Origin: Isoetes taiwanensis
Lineage: Eukaryota; Streptophyta; Lycopodiopsida; Isoetales; Isoetaceae
Assembly: GCA_021234155.1 (NCBI GenBank)
Contig: JAJEKV010000036.1
Location: 7,329,426 to 7,393,425 of the forward strand
Direction of reading: 5' to 3'
DNA length: 64,000 bases
The notes beneath the pieces are model-generated. The model was not told the origin of the DNA. It saw nothing but the letters and a program-made list of their open reading frames with translations, and did not search any database. Below, in pieces: positions 23,301 to 35,720 of this stretch. The first letter of the stretch is position 1, and each line of letters begins with the position of its first letter. The translations under genes were made by a program, and so were the position numbers.

Positions 23301-23400
23301 CCAGGGATCCCCACTTAGTCACGAGGACTAACCCCCTTGAGTGCATGTGATTAAGCTAATGGAGATAGTGTAGCCAAGGAGCATGGTTGAGCTAGAAGAT
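20326..23400. other. Non-coding, possible decayed LTR sequence
   Basis: No gene recognised. The stretch from about 20645 (TGTAATGACCC, then a part on heat-like ATCATATCTCGGC wording) and the 22900-23330 part (GACTCCATGGTAAGAGG, then CACCCCACCACTCTTGC) have the look of plant gypsy LTRs. I found no paired copy, so this is an impression only. Confidence 0.3.
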
Positions 23401-25270
23401 TCTGGGCTGAGTTGCTACATTTTGTAGTGTATGTATTATGGATAATATGTCCTTTGGATTTATGTTGTAATTTATGGATATTGAAAATATAAGAATGGTT
23501 CCAAGTTCTACTTGCAAAGGAAGATTTAATTCTTTACCAATACTATCAACATAGAATTTGCAAGTTTTGACAAGATCTCGAGTTGCCAGGAGTGTCAACT
23601 CGGCAGGCTCCTCACAAGTATCTAGCTTCAACGACTCTGGTTGCCACAATGAACACAAATTTAGATAACGGGAGAAGGGAACCAAACTGCCTGCAAGTCT
23701 ACATTCCATGTCATTTAAATCCTTATCTAAAATGTTTCCTTTAAGGACAAGCGGAGGGAGAAGGGAACTGAATTGCCTACAAGTCTACATCCCATGTCAT
23801 TAAGAACCTTATCTCAAATGCTTCCTTTAAGGACAAGAGGATCAGACCAGAAACGTTACAATTTACTTGGGGACAAGCATAGATTACATGAATGCTCCAA
23901 ATTGACTAGCTTGCAACAGACACAAATTCTAGTCTACATGATAATATAGTTGTTTTACGTGTTTGTAAATTTTGTTCCTTACCTTTATAAAGCAGATGTA
24001 GATGAGTTGAAGATTGAGCCATCAAATCTAATGTGCAACATTTGCAACAATCATATGTTATTGCCATGTAAGAGCTCACGTGTACGTCTGCTATAAAGTC
24101 CGCTATAAAGTGCATGATCTCATTTTGTATTTCTTTGGTAAAAGCTTTGCCATAGTTTAGACTTTATAGCCATATCTATATTAGTATAATGAGATGCTAA
24201 GGTGATCAACTAGTTAGACATTAAGAAGAGGTGTCATTTTCGGTGAATGCTTCTTGGTGCTTCTAAGAGATTGCATTTGGGTGGCGACAACTTAAGTCTG
24301 GGGTGCCATAGAGGTCCCTTGCATTGCTTACTTTTGTTGTAGCAGTTCTCCATGCATTTGTCTGGCAAACTCAGAGATGGAGCACATATGAACGTACAAA
24401 CTTATGACTGTACTAATTATGAAGACTGAATGACATAATATGGGCATCCTTTACATATGTAGTTGTGTCGGTCCAACCCAGTTGATGAATATTGTTCGTT
24501 TTTGCATGGTTAAGATTCATGGGACAATGGACATCTGGTTTGAAGCGTTGCCACCTTATCTGCAGTCACAAGTGTTAAACGATATGGAACATGCATTTGA
24601 TATCTCAAAAAGACTTAGGAGTTTAATTTATCACATGAGTTCTGCTAGGAAGCATTGCACATTCAAGATTTATAAGCATTTTTTTAGAACTGGCAAACCA
24701 CACATTTTGGGTGTAGATCGTTAGAGGTATGGAACTTGTGGTGATGAATAATGTGCTAGAAAATTTGTGGCATGCAGATTCTACTTAATACTTGAAAAAC
24801 CTTCTAGTTGTTGTAACAAGAAGCCCTGAGGCAATTCTTATTAGTATTTTGAATGAATATACCAAGAAAGATACTTTACAAAGATACTTTAGCTGAATAT
24901 AAATGGTGCATTGAAAATTCTAGACAAATTAAAATGCACTCGACAACCGTAATCATTAGAGACTAATATGTACCAGCAAGACAACTTCCTTATTCCTTTA
25001 AATTCTCTGCTCTCGCATAAGTTATTTTTCCTAACAACTTTATTAGTGTTCTAAGGTTCGTGAATGATGCCATGAACTCTTGCATGTTATTACATCTACT
25101 TTATCGCTTGTATTGTAGGGCACCTTTCACAAGCAGTGTCCCAACCTCACTTGCTGTGGAGCCTCTATGATGTAGTTTCGAAAAAGGAATGGTGCAAACT
25201 GACCATGGAGTTAGAGAACCACAAAGCAATCATAACTGTCAACAAAGGACGCACACTAGCCACAATAGTT
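23401..25270. other. Non-coding region with small open frames
   Basis: Frames of about 95-105 codons occur at 23392-23709 (minus) and 24440-24724 (plus), but neither shows a known domain or supported splice sites. The minus frame (TRDLVKTCKFYVDSIGKEL) could be an old exon or gene fragment. Otherwise nothing is recognised. Confidence 0.3.
23672..23843. repeat. Tandem duplication, 86-bp period
   Basis: Two imperfect copies of GAGAAGGGAAC, then TGCCTRCAAGTCTACAT and TTTCCTTTAAGGACAAG, starting at 23672 and 23758. Confidence 0.75.
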
Positions 25271-25279
25271 GGGACTGGA

Positions 25280-25660
25280 TAAACATAATATCAAACAATC
25301 CTACTTGGTCCCCCTGTTTGGCCTAACTTGCGTAAGCGGGCATTTCATCTTGCTTCTAGTTGGATTTTGTGGTCTATCTGGCAGAGGCGACGTTTGTGTA
25401 TTTTCCAAGGTGCACACATCTCTGATCAGCAGCTTCTCCGTTGTGCTCAGCAGAAGATCACTAAAGCTTATCGTTGCTCATCTCTAGCTGATGATAAAAA
25501 AGAGATAATTTGGCAGATGTATTTACGGTGTTCTTCTTATGCATAGACGGGTGTTTTTGCCTAGTTGGGTCAGCCTATCCACTAGGGTTTTATTCCTGTC
25601 TGTGCATTGTGTATTGTGAATTTGTTCTTGTCAATAAAAAGAGCCTCAGCGGCCCCATTA
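25280..25660 (+). mobile_element. Possible LINE 3' fragment
   Basis: A plus-strand frame (25328-25546) contains FHLASSWILWSIWQRRRLCIFQG. It resembles the W-IW--R---F segment at the C-terminus of plant LINE polyproteins, next to the zf-RVT domain. Untranslated sequence with GTCAATAAAAAG follows. The match is short, and a chance resemblance is possible. Confidence 0.4.
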
Positions 25661-27293
25661 CCATGGCGTAAGCCAAGTTTGGGAGGAGCATCGTCCGTAC
25701 TGGCCACCTTCTGAAAGTAGAGGATGTGACCATCATTTCGTTTGCATCTTTGGTAGGCGATGTACTTCCAACTATGACATACGTCATCTAATTTTTCTTC
25801 TTGGATTGTTCAAATGGGTAAACCCTCGTTTGATGGCAGTGAACAATGCTCCTCTGATTCCTAGGTCATGTGTAGGTCATTTAAAGTACAAACTATTTTT
25901 GAAACATTGATTTTTTTGTGCTTCCGATATTCTTAGATATTCACAATGACTATTGAATTGACTTGTTGCAAACATGGAATAGCAGGTCATCAGATTTTGT
26001 TAGATAAGATATGGAGCATTATGATAGACGATGTATTATGGCAATAATGCATAAATTATTGGTAGTTAAGAGAATGTGTCAAATCTTTAACATGTTCAAC
26101 AATACTTGCATCACAACCAGACATGTTAAAGGGTAACTGGGCAATCGCATAGGGTTATTTTTAGCCTAATGCAAATAATAGCAATAATGTAGGACAACAA
26201 TTTAGGACTTCCACATGAGGATTGTTGAAGACCAAAAGAGACACCATTATTATGAGATATTTTAGCTTGTTGAAGACCCACTTCATTGTCACCATTTGTG
26301 GACTTCGACATTTGAAGGGTAAAGATACTACCATAGTTGCATAATTGGATATGGCGCATTTCCGGCGACTTTGTGCAGCTAAGAACTCCATTTCTTCGAT
26401 CCCATATCGTAAGCAACACGTAAATTTCTAGGTTTCTTGTTTCAATGAGGTATGATTATGCACTGTTGACAATGTCCCGCACTGCATATTTGATTAGGAT
26501 TACGAGCATTGCCCAAAATTGCAGACATTCAACATGGTACATTCTCTGAGTCTGGACATTTTGGTAGCAGGTATGGGCCATTGAAGCTTTGAATTTCTTA
26601 ATGGAGAAAAAAACATAAACAGACACCTCCATCTAAGCGTTTCGCCTCTCTTAACCTGGACAAGCACTCTCTAGTTTTAAACATTGATATGAGTATGATC
26701 TTGTCTTCAGGTTCGACAATTTTCCCCACTCGATCAAGACCAAGTGGCCACTAAAAACTAGGAATGGGAAACAAAGAACATGGGACTCTGTTCACAAAAG
26801 TGTCTACTAAACTATATTTCTCTCGTGCAGTATTTTGGTCTCAACATTTGCTGCCTATATCATAAACTTTTTGGAATAGACCTTGTTGACTGGACACAAT
26901 TGAAATTAATTTGCCTAGAGAAGATGAGCCTTGGCCAAATTAATTGTGTTACCCATCCTTTCTAAGGACATGAATAAAATTTTCATTCAGCTGCAATATG
27001 CGCCCTTCAGCATGTCATCTAGAGAAACTATTATCCAGATTAGTTCAGGTAAGAGTAGCGTCAAGCTTTGGATTACAATAAAGTTGAGTGAAAAAGCTTG
27101 CAAATAATGGGATAGGGAGTGCAGAAATAGCTTGTATAAATAAAAAGGTTCGTGGATGCTTTAGCCGCTGATTCGCTGATACCTGAGCTTGTAACCATTG
27201 GATTTTGGTCCTGAATCTTTATTGTTTTGCTTATCAGATATCTCTCTTTTTTGTTTATTGGCTAATTTTGCTTGTGTTTTGTGAAAATTACAG
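25661..27293. other. Region upstream of the first identified HslV exon
   Basis: No coding exon could be assigned. The missing 5' exon of HslV, with its start codon and mitochondrial targeting sequence, may lie here or farther left. It must end with two bases of a codon to join the exon at 27294. Confidence 0.4.
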
Positions 27294-30200
27294 ATTCATG
27301 CAAATACATGCTGCAGAAAGAGGCATGAGGGGCACAACTGTTCTTTGCATTAGGAAGGGTGATACTGTTGTTATCATAGGAGATGGGCAGGTGACAATGG
27401 GAGCTGAGATTATCAAACCAAATGTCCGCAAGGTTCGAAGGATTGGGGAGAATGTAATAGGTGGATTTGCTGGTATGTCTCACATTGTATTCCGGTTGAA
27501 AAGGAAATAGAGAGCCACTGTAAAAGTTTATGGTCTCTTGGAGGAAAATATGATGGTGGCAGGAGACATAAGTTAATGCTGTCTGGTGCGGAGGAAAAGG
27601 TGGGATCAGATTGGATAATAAAGGGCTTGAGTAAGGAACCATCCTAAAATGCACCCTGTTCATGGAGTACAGTGATGTTAGAGCATGTTTTCCATGTCAG
27701 GCTGGTGGAGAGAAGCGGATTGATTATGGATTAGGATAGAAATGGGTCAGAATAATACAAATCTAGTCTTCTTTATGTTTTTGTTATCTTATTCATTTTT
27801 CCAACGTTATTGGTCCATATTTCTTAAACTTATAAGAAAAACAGCAAGCAGTGCCCTCAAAATATTTATATACTGTTGTCTAGATCCAAATTGCTATTGT
27901 GCAGCAGGTGGTAAGGTGAAAGGTACATGGAATCTGTTATGAGCTTATGCTTCCTGAGTACTGCATGTTTAGTGGGGGACAGTGATAAGGGAGGTGGAGC
28001 AGGATCCTCAATTATTTTTGTGCGAGGATTTGATATGGTATTTAGTTGGTTAGGACACTGCAACAAACGAAGGATGAAACATATTAGGATACAGGCAGTG
28101 ACTTTAAAGGATGTCACCCATTATCACACTTAAGACATTTATGAGATAGTGATTGGTTAATAAAGAATGGAGGGATGCTGCAGATTTTACCAACTTTGCA
28201 TTTGCAGTCCTATCTATTCATATGATGCATCATAGTAGATCTGTTCGTATACAATAGATGCATTTTGGGATAGATTTAGGTTGGAAAGGTCGGGCATGAT
28301 CTTGGAGGATTTCAACCATGAGGGATTAATTGATTGACGAGGCCCATAATTCTTATGATTTCAGCACGATGCACTCAGGGGTGGAACTCTAGAATAGATG
28401 CAATGATGAATGATCTGCTGCTGAAAATCTGGTTGATGTAGCAGATTATCCTATGTGCATGGTTGCTCAATAAAATTGAGCTTGCAAAAGTGTGGATATA
28501 ATGCTAAATGATTAAATATAGGAGAGAGTTACACAAAAAACAAATGATTATAAGAACACTGTTGCCTACTTTTTGGTTTTATTGTTCCTTTTAAGCTTCT
28601 CTAAATTGCATAACATTTCCTATGATTTCTGACAATGTTGTCTATTATGGGTAACGCGAAGGAGCAACAGCAGATGCATTTACCCTCTTTGAACGACTGG
28701 AAGCAAAACTAGAAGAGCACCCTGGTATGTTATTGGCGGCCTTTAATAATTCTAGTTGTTCTACTGCTTTGCAATCCCTAACAGTGGCCATTTTTTTCCT
28801 GTTGCAGGACAGGTACTAGAGGTTCTTTCATTCAGAAAGCCAGACTAGTTATTCAGAAAGACTTGAAATTTTTGTATAATATTTATGCAGCTGCTATTCA
28901 AAGATTAAGGTATAAATTTCAGAGGGAAAACGCCCCTTCATCAGTTCTTATTTGATGGACATGCAGCTTACAAGGGCTGCTGTGGAGCTAGCAAAGGCCT
29001 GGAGGACAGATAAATTTTTGAGAAGGCTTGATGTAAGTCTTATGTCAAAATTACGCATAAATATATATTTGTTGCTGTAAACCTCTTCATCTATGGAGTG
29101 AACTTGGTCATATATGGCGCCCTTAACCTGATCTCTTTTGTAAATGAAATTCTGGCTAGTAAAAAATATGGCTTCGCCTGTTGCTTACGGGCAGAACAAA
29201 AATGCTGAAAGTGCTTCCTTATTGTTAATCCAATAAGGAGTGTGATAACGTCTACTAGGTCTATAGAAAAAAAAAACATTTCATAGAGTCTGTTGTCCGG
29301 AAAACTTACATTGTTGACATGGAGTTAATATGCCCGGAAATTGAAACGAAGAGACGAAAGAGGCATAAGCAAACTACAATAGAACAAGTGCTTCAGGTTA
29401 ACTGTTATCTTTTATGGCAGGCTCTCATGGTCGTTGCAGATGCTGAAATTTCACTAACTATAACTGGCACAGGAGATGTATTGGAACCATATGATGGTGT
29501 TGTTGGTAAGTTCATTGTTCCACTTAATCGCGCTTTCGTATATATCTTATCTATCAATCTATCTATAGGGTGAGTGAAGTCACCTTTGAATTCTGATTCT
29601 TTACAAATAGTTAAACCTTTCTCTGGGTTCTTTTATATGTTCCATTGTCAAAGTACGCAAAGTATTGTCTTATTTAGAATATTGGTTGTTTACAGGGCAC
29701 CCTAATTCTTGTAAATGCACGAAGTTAGTTGCTCAAGAGTTATGAATGAAAAAACATAGAGTATTGCACTTTCTAGAAGGATAAAGGGCCATTATGCTTG
29801 TGCTTATCAGTATGGTGGCCCTCTATGTGTGGTATTTGAATTTTTGTGATCTATAAAGGTGTACACTCAGGAATTTGCTAGTTCTCTTTCAGGTATTGGA
29901 TCAGGAGGATCATATGCTTCAGCAGCAGCAAGGGCACTAATTGACTTACCAGATATGGATGCTGAAACTATTGGTAATGTTATAGGCTTCCAATTGAGAT
30001 ATTAGTATATTTATGGTATCTAAAGTTCTGATTTACACAAGTCAGACCGTAAAAGCACCATAAGTGATACAACACTCAAACATTTCTTCACATGTCGAAG
30101 TACCATAATAATTTTAGACGCATGCTAATCAATGAGGTCAAAACCCTACTTTCTCCCACCAGTAATCAAGATAGCTTTTAGTAGAACTCAAACTAGTTCA

Positions 30201-30897
30201 TGCATAATTTGTTAATCGTATATGTGAAGGACATACATGTTAAAACCTGAAATGTATCTGGGAGTCTTATCCAAATTTATAATGAAGTTGTACTAGTATA
30301 CCAGCTGCCATTTGACCAAATATTGCAACTGGAGCTGTATATAAGGTGGATATTTTTAAGCTTCTGCTAGTTTGTTTTGCTTTCTAAATAAACGAAATCC
30401 TGGGTGGACACTACAAGTCCAAACTTGGCCTGGTTTTGTTATTATGTATTGTATTCCTGTGCGGTGTATGTCATCTTTTTCTCCAAATATTTGTGCGCTT
30501 CATGTGTGGCAATAATACTGAAGCTCAAGCACTTTACAGTCTGTCGTTTGATATGAGCTCTATGATATGCATTACTTTATATTTCTGATGAACAGTCCTT
30601 ATGATTTGCCAACGCTCAATGTCTATTTATTAGTATAAGCACCATGATTAAGCATTGTTTTTATATTTTCTGATAATGTTGCTTATATATGTACTTGCAG
30701 CCAAAAAAGCAATGAAGATCGCTGCAGACTGTTGCATTTACACAAATCACAATTTCACAATTGAGCAGATCAAGGTTTCACCAATAAGAAGTCCTGAAGT
30801 TGAGACCCAAGCTGCAAGTATCTCTATACCCAGTCTTCCAAAGGAGCCAGACACAGCTGAAGCTTCGAAGGATGACAAAGAACCTTCCCAGAATTGA
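27294..30897 (+). CDS. HSLV: HslV, proteasome-like threonine protease subunit
   Basis: HslV is the peptidase ring of the bacterial-type HslVU protease; in eukaryotes it works in mitochondria with the HslU ATPase. Exons: 27294-27472, 28662-28724, 28808-28812, 28967-29032, 29421-29505, 29893-29973 and 30701-30897. All introns are GT-AG and the phases agree. From the ATG at 27298 the joined product is 223 residues, against about 175 in bacteria. It shows [12 protein letters not shown] with the catalytic Thr (residue 13), GDGQVT (Asp 29) and RKVRR (Lys 45), which are positions 1, 17 and 33 of mature HslV. Then follow [54 protein letters not shown] and CIYTNHNF. A 40-residue acidic tail is extra. 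The third exon is only 5 nt. Exon 27294 starts mid-codon, so an upstream exon, probably encoding the targeting peptide, is missing here. No HslU gene is in the window. Confidence 0.93.
28808..28812 (+). other. 5-nt microexon of HslV
   Basis: GACAG is flanked by a pyrimidine tract with TTGCAG on the left and GTACTAG on the right. The exon before it ends after the first base of a codon and the exon after it starts on a full codon. Joining them directly would shift the frame; five bases restore it. The junction then reads [14 protein letters not shown], which keeps the conserved Gly-x-Leu of HslV. Confidence 0.85.
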
Positions 30898-32870
30898 CAT
30901 GTGCATAATTTTTCGTTTAATTTAGCTTCAGCAGATTTCCATCTTCTTGGAAGTCTGGCTTTCTGGAATCTGGGCCTTCGATGTCATAGTACAGAACTGT
31001 TGTATTAAACAGTTTTATCAATATGGCCCAGCAGTTTTATAAAGGTTTTCGAAGTGAACCACATTATCTCTTGCATTTGAGAGGTAAATACAACAGCAGT
31101 TACACAAGGCAATGCACGTCAACTTGTCACTATAGTATGTTAGAAACTTAAAAGACATTTAACGCGACATCTCTTGAAGACAAAAATGGATTTTCTTAGA
31201 CGAATAGAGTATTGCGGGAAAGGATGCAACGTCCTGGCTATGCCCTCTCTTTTTACGCTCCAATTTTAAGTACTTTACAATAGCTTCATCTGCATTAGCA
31301 TATATCTATAGTTCCTCCATTTGATGGCTTAGTGTGACTTTTGGAATTGATTTTTCTATTCCATGTAGGTTCTTGCATTTAAAGTTAGAAGGGTTTACCA
31401 TCATAGTAAATACAGTTCGAGCAGGTATCTTTTTGTGTAAAGTTGCTTCAGGAAATTTTTTAATCATTAGGAAACTTTTTAATCATTGGTAAGTTTCTTG
31501 CTGGGTTTAGCCTAACCTACCAGCTACATACCTACCAGAAGTAATAAGGAAAATCGCTCTTTTTAATGGCAACAAAATTTTCTCCTCTTTCTAAACTTTG
31601 TATTGTGGTGAATTTTCAAATCCACAGGGTAAGCTACAAGGGCTCCACAGAATGTTCCAAACCATGGTGTGGACCTCATTGAGAAAGTACTACCTCTGGA
31701 AATGAGTTAATTGAAATCTATTAGATGTGAGGACATGATTGACTAATAAACTGCCAATGCAAAAGGATCTATGTGATAATGCTCGGGTGTGGCGAAAAAG
31801 GCCTTAAAGCAAAAAATGCTTATTTTTTCATGCGGACCTTGATTTCCAAGGTTCCTTTTTGGCATGCCCATGTGGCATGTGTTTGGACATGTGTTTGTCA
31901 TGGGATGTGCAACAGCATGCTACATGCACATGTCGCATGCAACATGCTCATGGGACATGCTTTCTGTGACCGTCAACCAGGCATCTTGGAAGAACATACT
32001 GAATCACATTGCACCTACTTTGGACTAGGGGTAATAGACTAGTTCAGAACAACTACTTCTTGAGTTTTTCCTACGATACACTTAACCGAAAAATTTCAAT
32101 TTACCGGTTGACCTTTAGTGTTCCCCGGACTTTGGCCAACACTGATCATAAGTAATGCAATATTAAATGTTACGGCACATTATGAATTTACTTTATTGGT
32201 TGTGGGGAAATAGTCCAAAAAAATCTAAGCTTGCAAAAGGAATAATATATAGAAAATCATCTCAAATTATTATGTACAATCTCTAATTGCTTACATTATT
32301 GCTCCAAGTTGCTCTTGCTTGCATGCCAGATAGAAAGGGCAAGGCTCTATATGATTTAATTATGTCCATGCTTGCTCATAAGCATTCACACTGACCCCAA
32401 TGTTTAGTCCACATGTTTTCAAATGCTGTTTTAGCAAAAAAGACTACACCAAAAGACCACATGGCCCCTTTATCTGAGATTGCTAGTAGACGCATGGACT
32501 TTGTCAAAAAAATCTACCAACATCTATTTTTTTTCCTTCACCATTGTTTTGACTAGACCTAGGCAAGTTCATCATCAAAATAATATGCGTAGACTTTACA
32601 ACACTGTAAATAAAGGATAGCAGAAAAGAAAACACATACAAAAGAGAAAAGTGATGTTGTGAAGTCTTGTTTTTCTCAACAAAGAACGTTCTTTCAAGTT
32701 TTGTTTTTGCCGAGAAAAATAAAAAACCACCCATGGTCTTTTTTCTTAATTTACTAACAATAAATAGTTTTCTAAACATATATAATTATTGTAGGGAAGA
32801 TTCTATTCTTTATTCCTTTAGTTTTAGATTGATACTTTTGCTTCTAGCTTCTCCAAATTCAGTTTCTAAC
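30898..32870. other. HslV 3' region and spacer
   Basis: The first few hundred bases should be the HslV 3' untranslated region. No other gene is recognised. At 31855-31975 a short stretch is dense in GCATG and CATG words and recalls, loosely, the minisatellites at 58-64 kb. Confidence 0.45.
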
Positions 32871-33420
32871 CTATCGTGTCGTGATCTGGTTAAAGCTGTT
32901 TCTGTTTGATGACTTTTGGATCGTTCGTTTCTGCTCACTTAATTCTCGCAACGATGATGACAGCATAGAGAAGCCTGCTGCATCTCTGATCATAGGGAAT
33001 CTTCTATACCACCGGATACTCAATTTTTTTCTCTCTATAATGGCATAATGTGCCACCACAGCCGAAGAGACAAGATTGTCAATACATTTTTTATGCAGTT
33101 CATGATCAATCTCTGCCACATGATAACCTGTGCCTGAAGAGTGTTCTTACACACATCTGCCGATAGAACACATCCACTGGAGGCAACTAAAGGTTAAATT
33201 GAGACTCCCTTGCCTTAAGCTCCCCCAGAAGATTACTGAGATCTTTCTTGTTATCCTGGACCATAAGATCAATAGTATTGGAAATGCGAGATGATGCCAC
33301 TACAAAAGAGACGTCCTTCTTGATCCATTCACTAAAGCGCATTCGAGGTATACTCTGGTCAGAGATTGAAGCAGAAGCTTGTGCGTGTGTTCCAGACGAG
33401 GAAGCCATCATGGCTGACAT
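32871..33420 (-). CDS. Putative two-exon gene or gene fragment, unrecognised
   Basis: Two minus-strand frames have protein-like composition. The first (33420-33187) starts MSAMMASSSGTHAQ and continues RMRFSEWIKKDVSFVVASSR to LLGELKARESQF. The second (from about 33135 to 32871) reads GYHVAEIDHELHKKCIDNL, then IIERKKLSIRWYRRFPMIRD, and ends ITTR. CTTCAG near 33140 could be the acceptor. I found no convincing donor between them, and I do not recognise the family. It could be a small plant gene, a fragment of one, or chance. Confidence 0.3.
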
Positions 33421-34775
33421 AAGAAACGGCTAAATCCGGGATTGAAATCAGCAGCAAAGTGCTGATGCTATACATCGTCAGAAAGCCCTCAGAACAGGCT
33501 CTTCAACGCAAAAAAATCACCTGAATCTGACACCGAACTAGGGAGAAACAACAGAAAATGCATAGGACAGTGCTTACATGGTGCCAGCAGCAGCGCCTAG
33601 GGTTTTCAACTGTCAATTCCTATGAAAAGGTATGATTATAGAAGACCAAAATAGACTGCTACATCGATGCCAATTATAGATTACATATAAAAGTCAAGAA
33701 TATAATCATATTATACAATGCTTTAGAATATAGTTTCATACACCACATTCTAGATGATAACATTAGTTGGCTAGGTGGAGTTGTCTATCTAAAGGATGAT
33801 GTTAAAGCACAAAACTAAGCAGTTAAGGGCTACTTTGAATGTATATGAACGTCCATTTACACCTTTCAAAGGTTATCTCATAGAAGATGAGAAGTTGTAG
33901 TATCATTAGAGGGGACAAAATGAATAGAGCCAATGCAAATAACTGAACAAATTTTCTCTACCAACTAGTCTAATCCTAGATCTATAAATAGTCCATGCCT
34001 ATTTATTTCCAAATCTTGTATATAATATGTTATTCTAACACACTTACAAAAATTATAATATGTCATAAAAGGTGATCTACATGTACTACGGTCCTACTTA
34101 GACTATAGTGCAGTTTGGAGCAGCCAGATATCGACTAACTTTATGATAGTAAGAAATACGTAGGTTTCGTTATTTTTTCTAATAGGACCACACCAAGGAC
34201 CTCTATATCCCATTTTGTCATTTATTGTATCGTTTGAAAGGCTTATGGGAGAAATGTAGTGCAATAAGTTAATATTTTAGATGAACTAGAAAAACAGGTA
34301 TTGAAAGTCATTTGCTCTATTTATTTATAGTCATGGCTAAAGTTTGCGATATTGTCCTCCATTCATCAATAACCATCACTAATATCATTGATGAGTTTTG
34401 GACTTATAATGGTGTAATCAATGCACCTTTTTATGTGTTCATCCTGTTATATTGGATCTTGTTTAGATCTGGATAATGCATGATTATACTCTAGTTACAC
34501 TATATTTAAGTTGATAAAATAGATTCCTATATAGAGTTAAGTAGAATGCATCATTTACTATCCTTGTTAGACTTTGTAGATAGGGTTTATTGATGCACTT
34601 TAACCTAAATTTTTATTTTGAATTATATACGATAATTTGTTTAGTTGATAACGATACTAGTATAACTTAGCTCGTATTGTTAAGAACTTATTGTCACAAG
34701 GATTAAGCCAAACCTCGTATTGCTTTCTTTTGATGTTTGAATCTCCTGAGCCAGCTGCTCAACTCATAGAACGAG
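33421..34775. other. AT-rich spacer
   Basis: Nothing recognised. The 33430-33620 part would be the 5' flank of the putative minus-strand gene. Confidence 0.45.
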
Positions 34776-35237
34776 GTGTTGATCCTCTTTGAAAACACTT
34801 CTTGCTCTATCAGCAGTATGTTCCTGGATCCTTTCCAGCTAAGCCAAGATGCCTTATGTGCCCCGTTCTGGTTTTCTATTGAAGATTTTCCTCCGGAGCT
34901 ACAGGATTCCAAGTTCATTTTCGCCATTGCTAATGAGATTGGACTCCATTTGCAACACTCCAGAACTAATGGCATCACCAAGATTTGTGTTGCAAGGCCC
35001 ATTCATCGTGATTTGCCTCAAACAATTGTTGTCCAGAGCGGACCCATGTCCTTTCCATTTAAGCTATCCTTGTTGAATGGTCCTGAGCTAGCTCTCATGT
35101 TTCCTGAGGCCCCTCTCTTTGCTCAATATCGCAGAGTTCACCAACAGGGTCATTCGTCTGCTCGTCCGGCACTCCATGCTCCTAGATCAGCTAGGAAAAT
35201 GGAAAAAAAGAAAAAGAAAAAGGGAAATGCAGGATAG
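34776..35237 (+). pseudogene. LINE ORF1-like fragment
   Basis: The frame includes APFWFSIEDFPPELQ, then FAIANEIGLHLQ, then ITKICVARPIHRDLPQTI and a short FPFKLSL. This order matches the DUF4283-type region of plant LINE ORF1 proteins (a W-R--GLP start, an IG--LG helix, then LP). The zinc knuckle that usually follows is missing and the frame runs into a lysine-rich end. The start is arbitrary; the copy is a fragment. Chance resemblance cannot be excluded. Confidence 0.45.
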
Positions 35238-35583
35238 AGCAAAAGGCAAAGGGAAAAGGAAAGACATATTAGAGTACTCAGATATATTTAAGCCTAATAG
35301 TTATCATTGTGTTCTTTCCTTTGTGTCTTTTATGCCCGTCATCCGATCTGGCACATGATCCATATAGAAACAAAAGAAGCACATATTTGTACACACCAAT
35401 GTGGAAAGCTATGTATGAAACCTCAGGATCTTCCTGGTACAATCATTTTTACCCTTGGATATAAGAAGATACAGAGTTGCTGGGAGTTTCTTGCTTATGC
35501 GAATTTGTTTCTTATTTCTTCATTTTCTGCTTCAAATTCTTTGTGTCTTCTGTTTTCTTTACCTTGAGCACAAAACCTTTTAT

Positions 35584-35720
35584 AGCCCACCAACGCTGGG
35601 CTTGGTCTCTATTATATAAATGGTTTCTATTATATAAGATTTATGAAAAGGAGTTGAGTTGAATATATTTCCACAAGGTTACCAACTTAAGCCCAGCAAT
35701 GCTGGGCACTATTACTATTA
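35584..35720 (+). mobile_element. Two Helitron-like 3' hairpins
   Basis: At 35691-35707 GCCCAGCAATGCTGGGC is a perfect hairpin followed by ACTATTACTATT. At 35584-35602 AGCCCACCAACGCTGGGCT is a one-mismatch version. The first shares CAACTTA upstream and ACYATTACTA downstream with the hairpin at 55808. Neither ends in CTRR (CTAT here), so they may be decayed Helitron ends. Confidence 0.4.

Noticed and set aside
35119-35358. Lysine-rich frame after the LINE ORF1-like fragment
   Set aside because: The lysine run is a simple AAG/AAA repeat and no domain follows.
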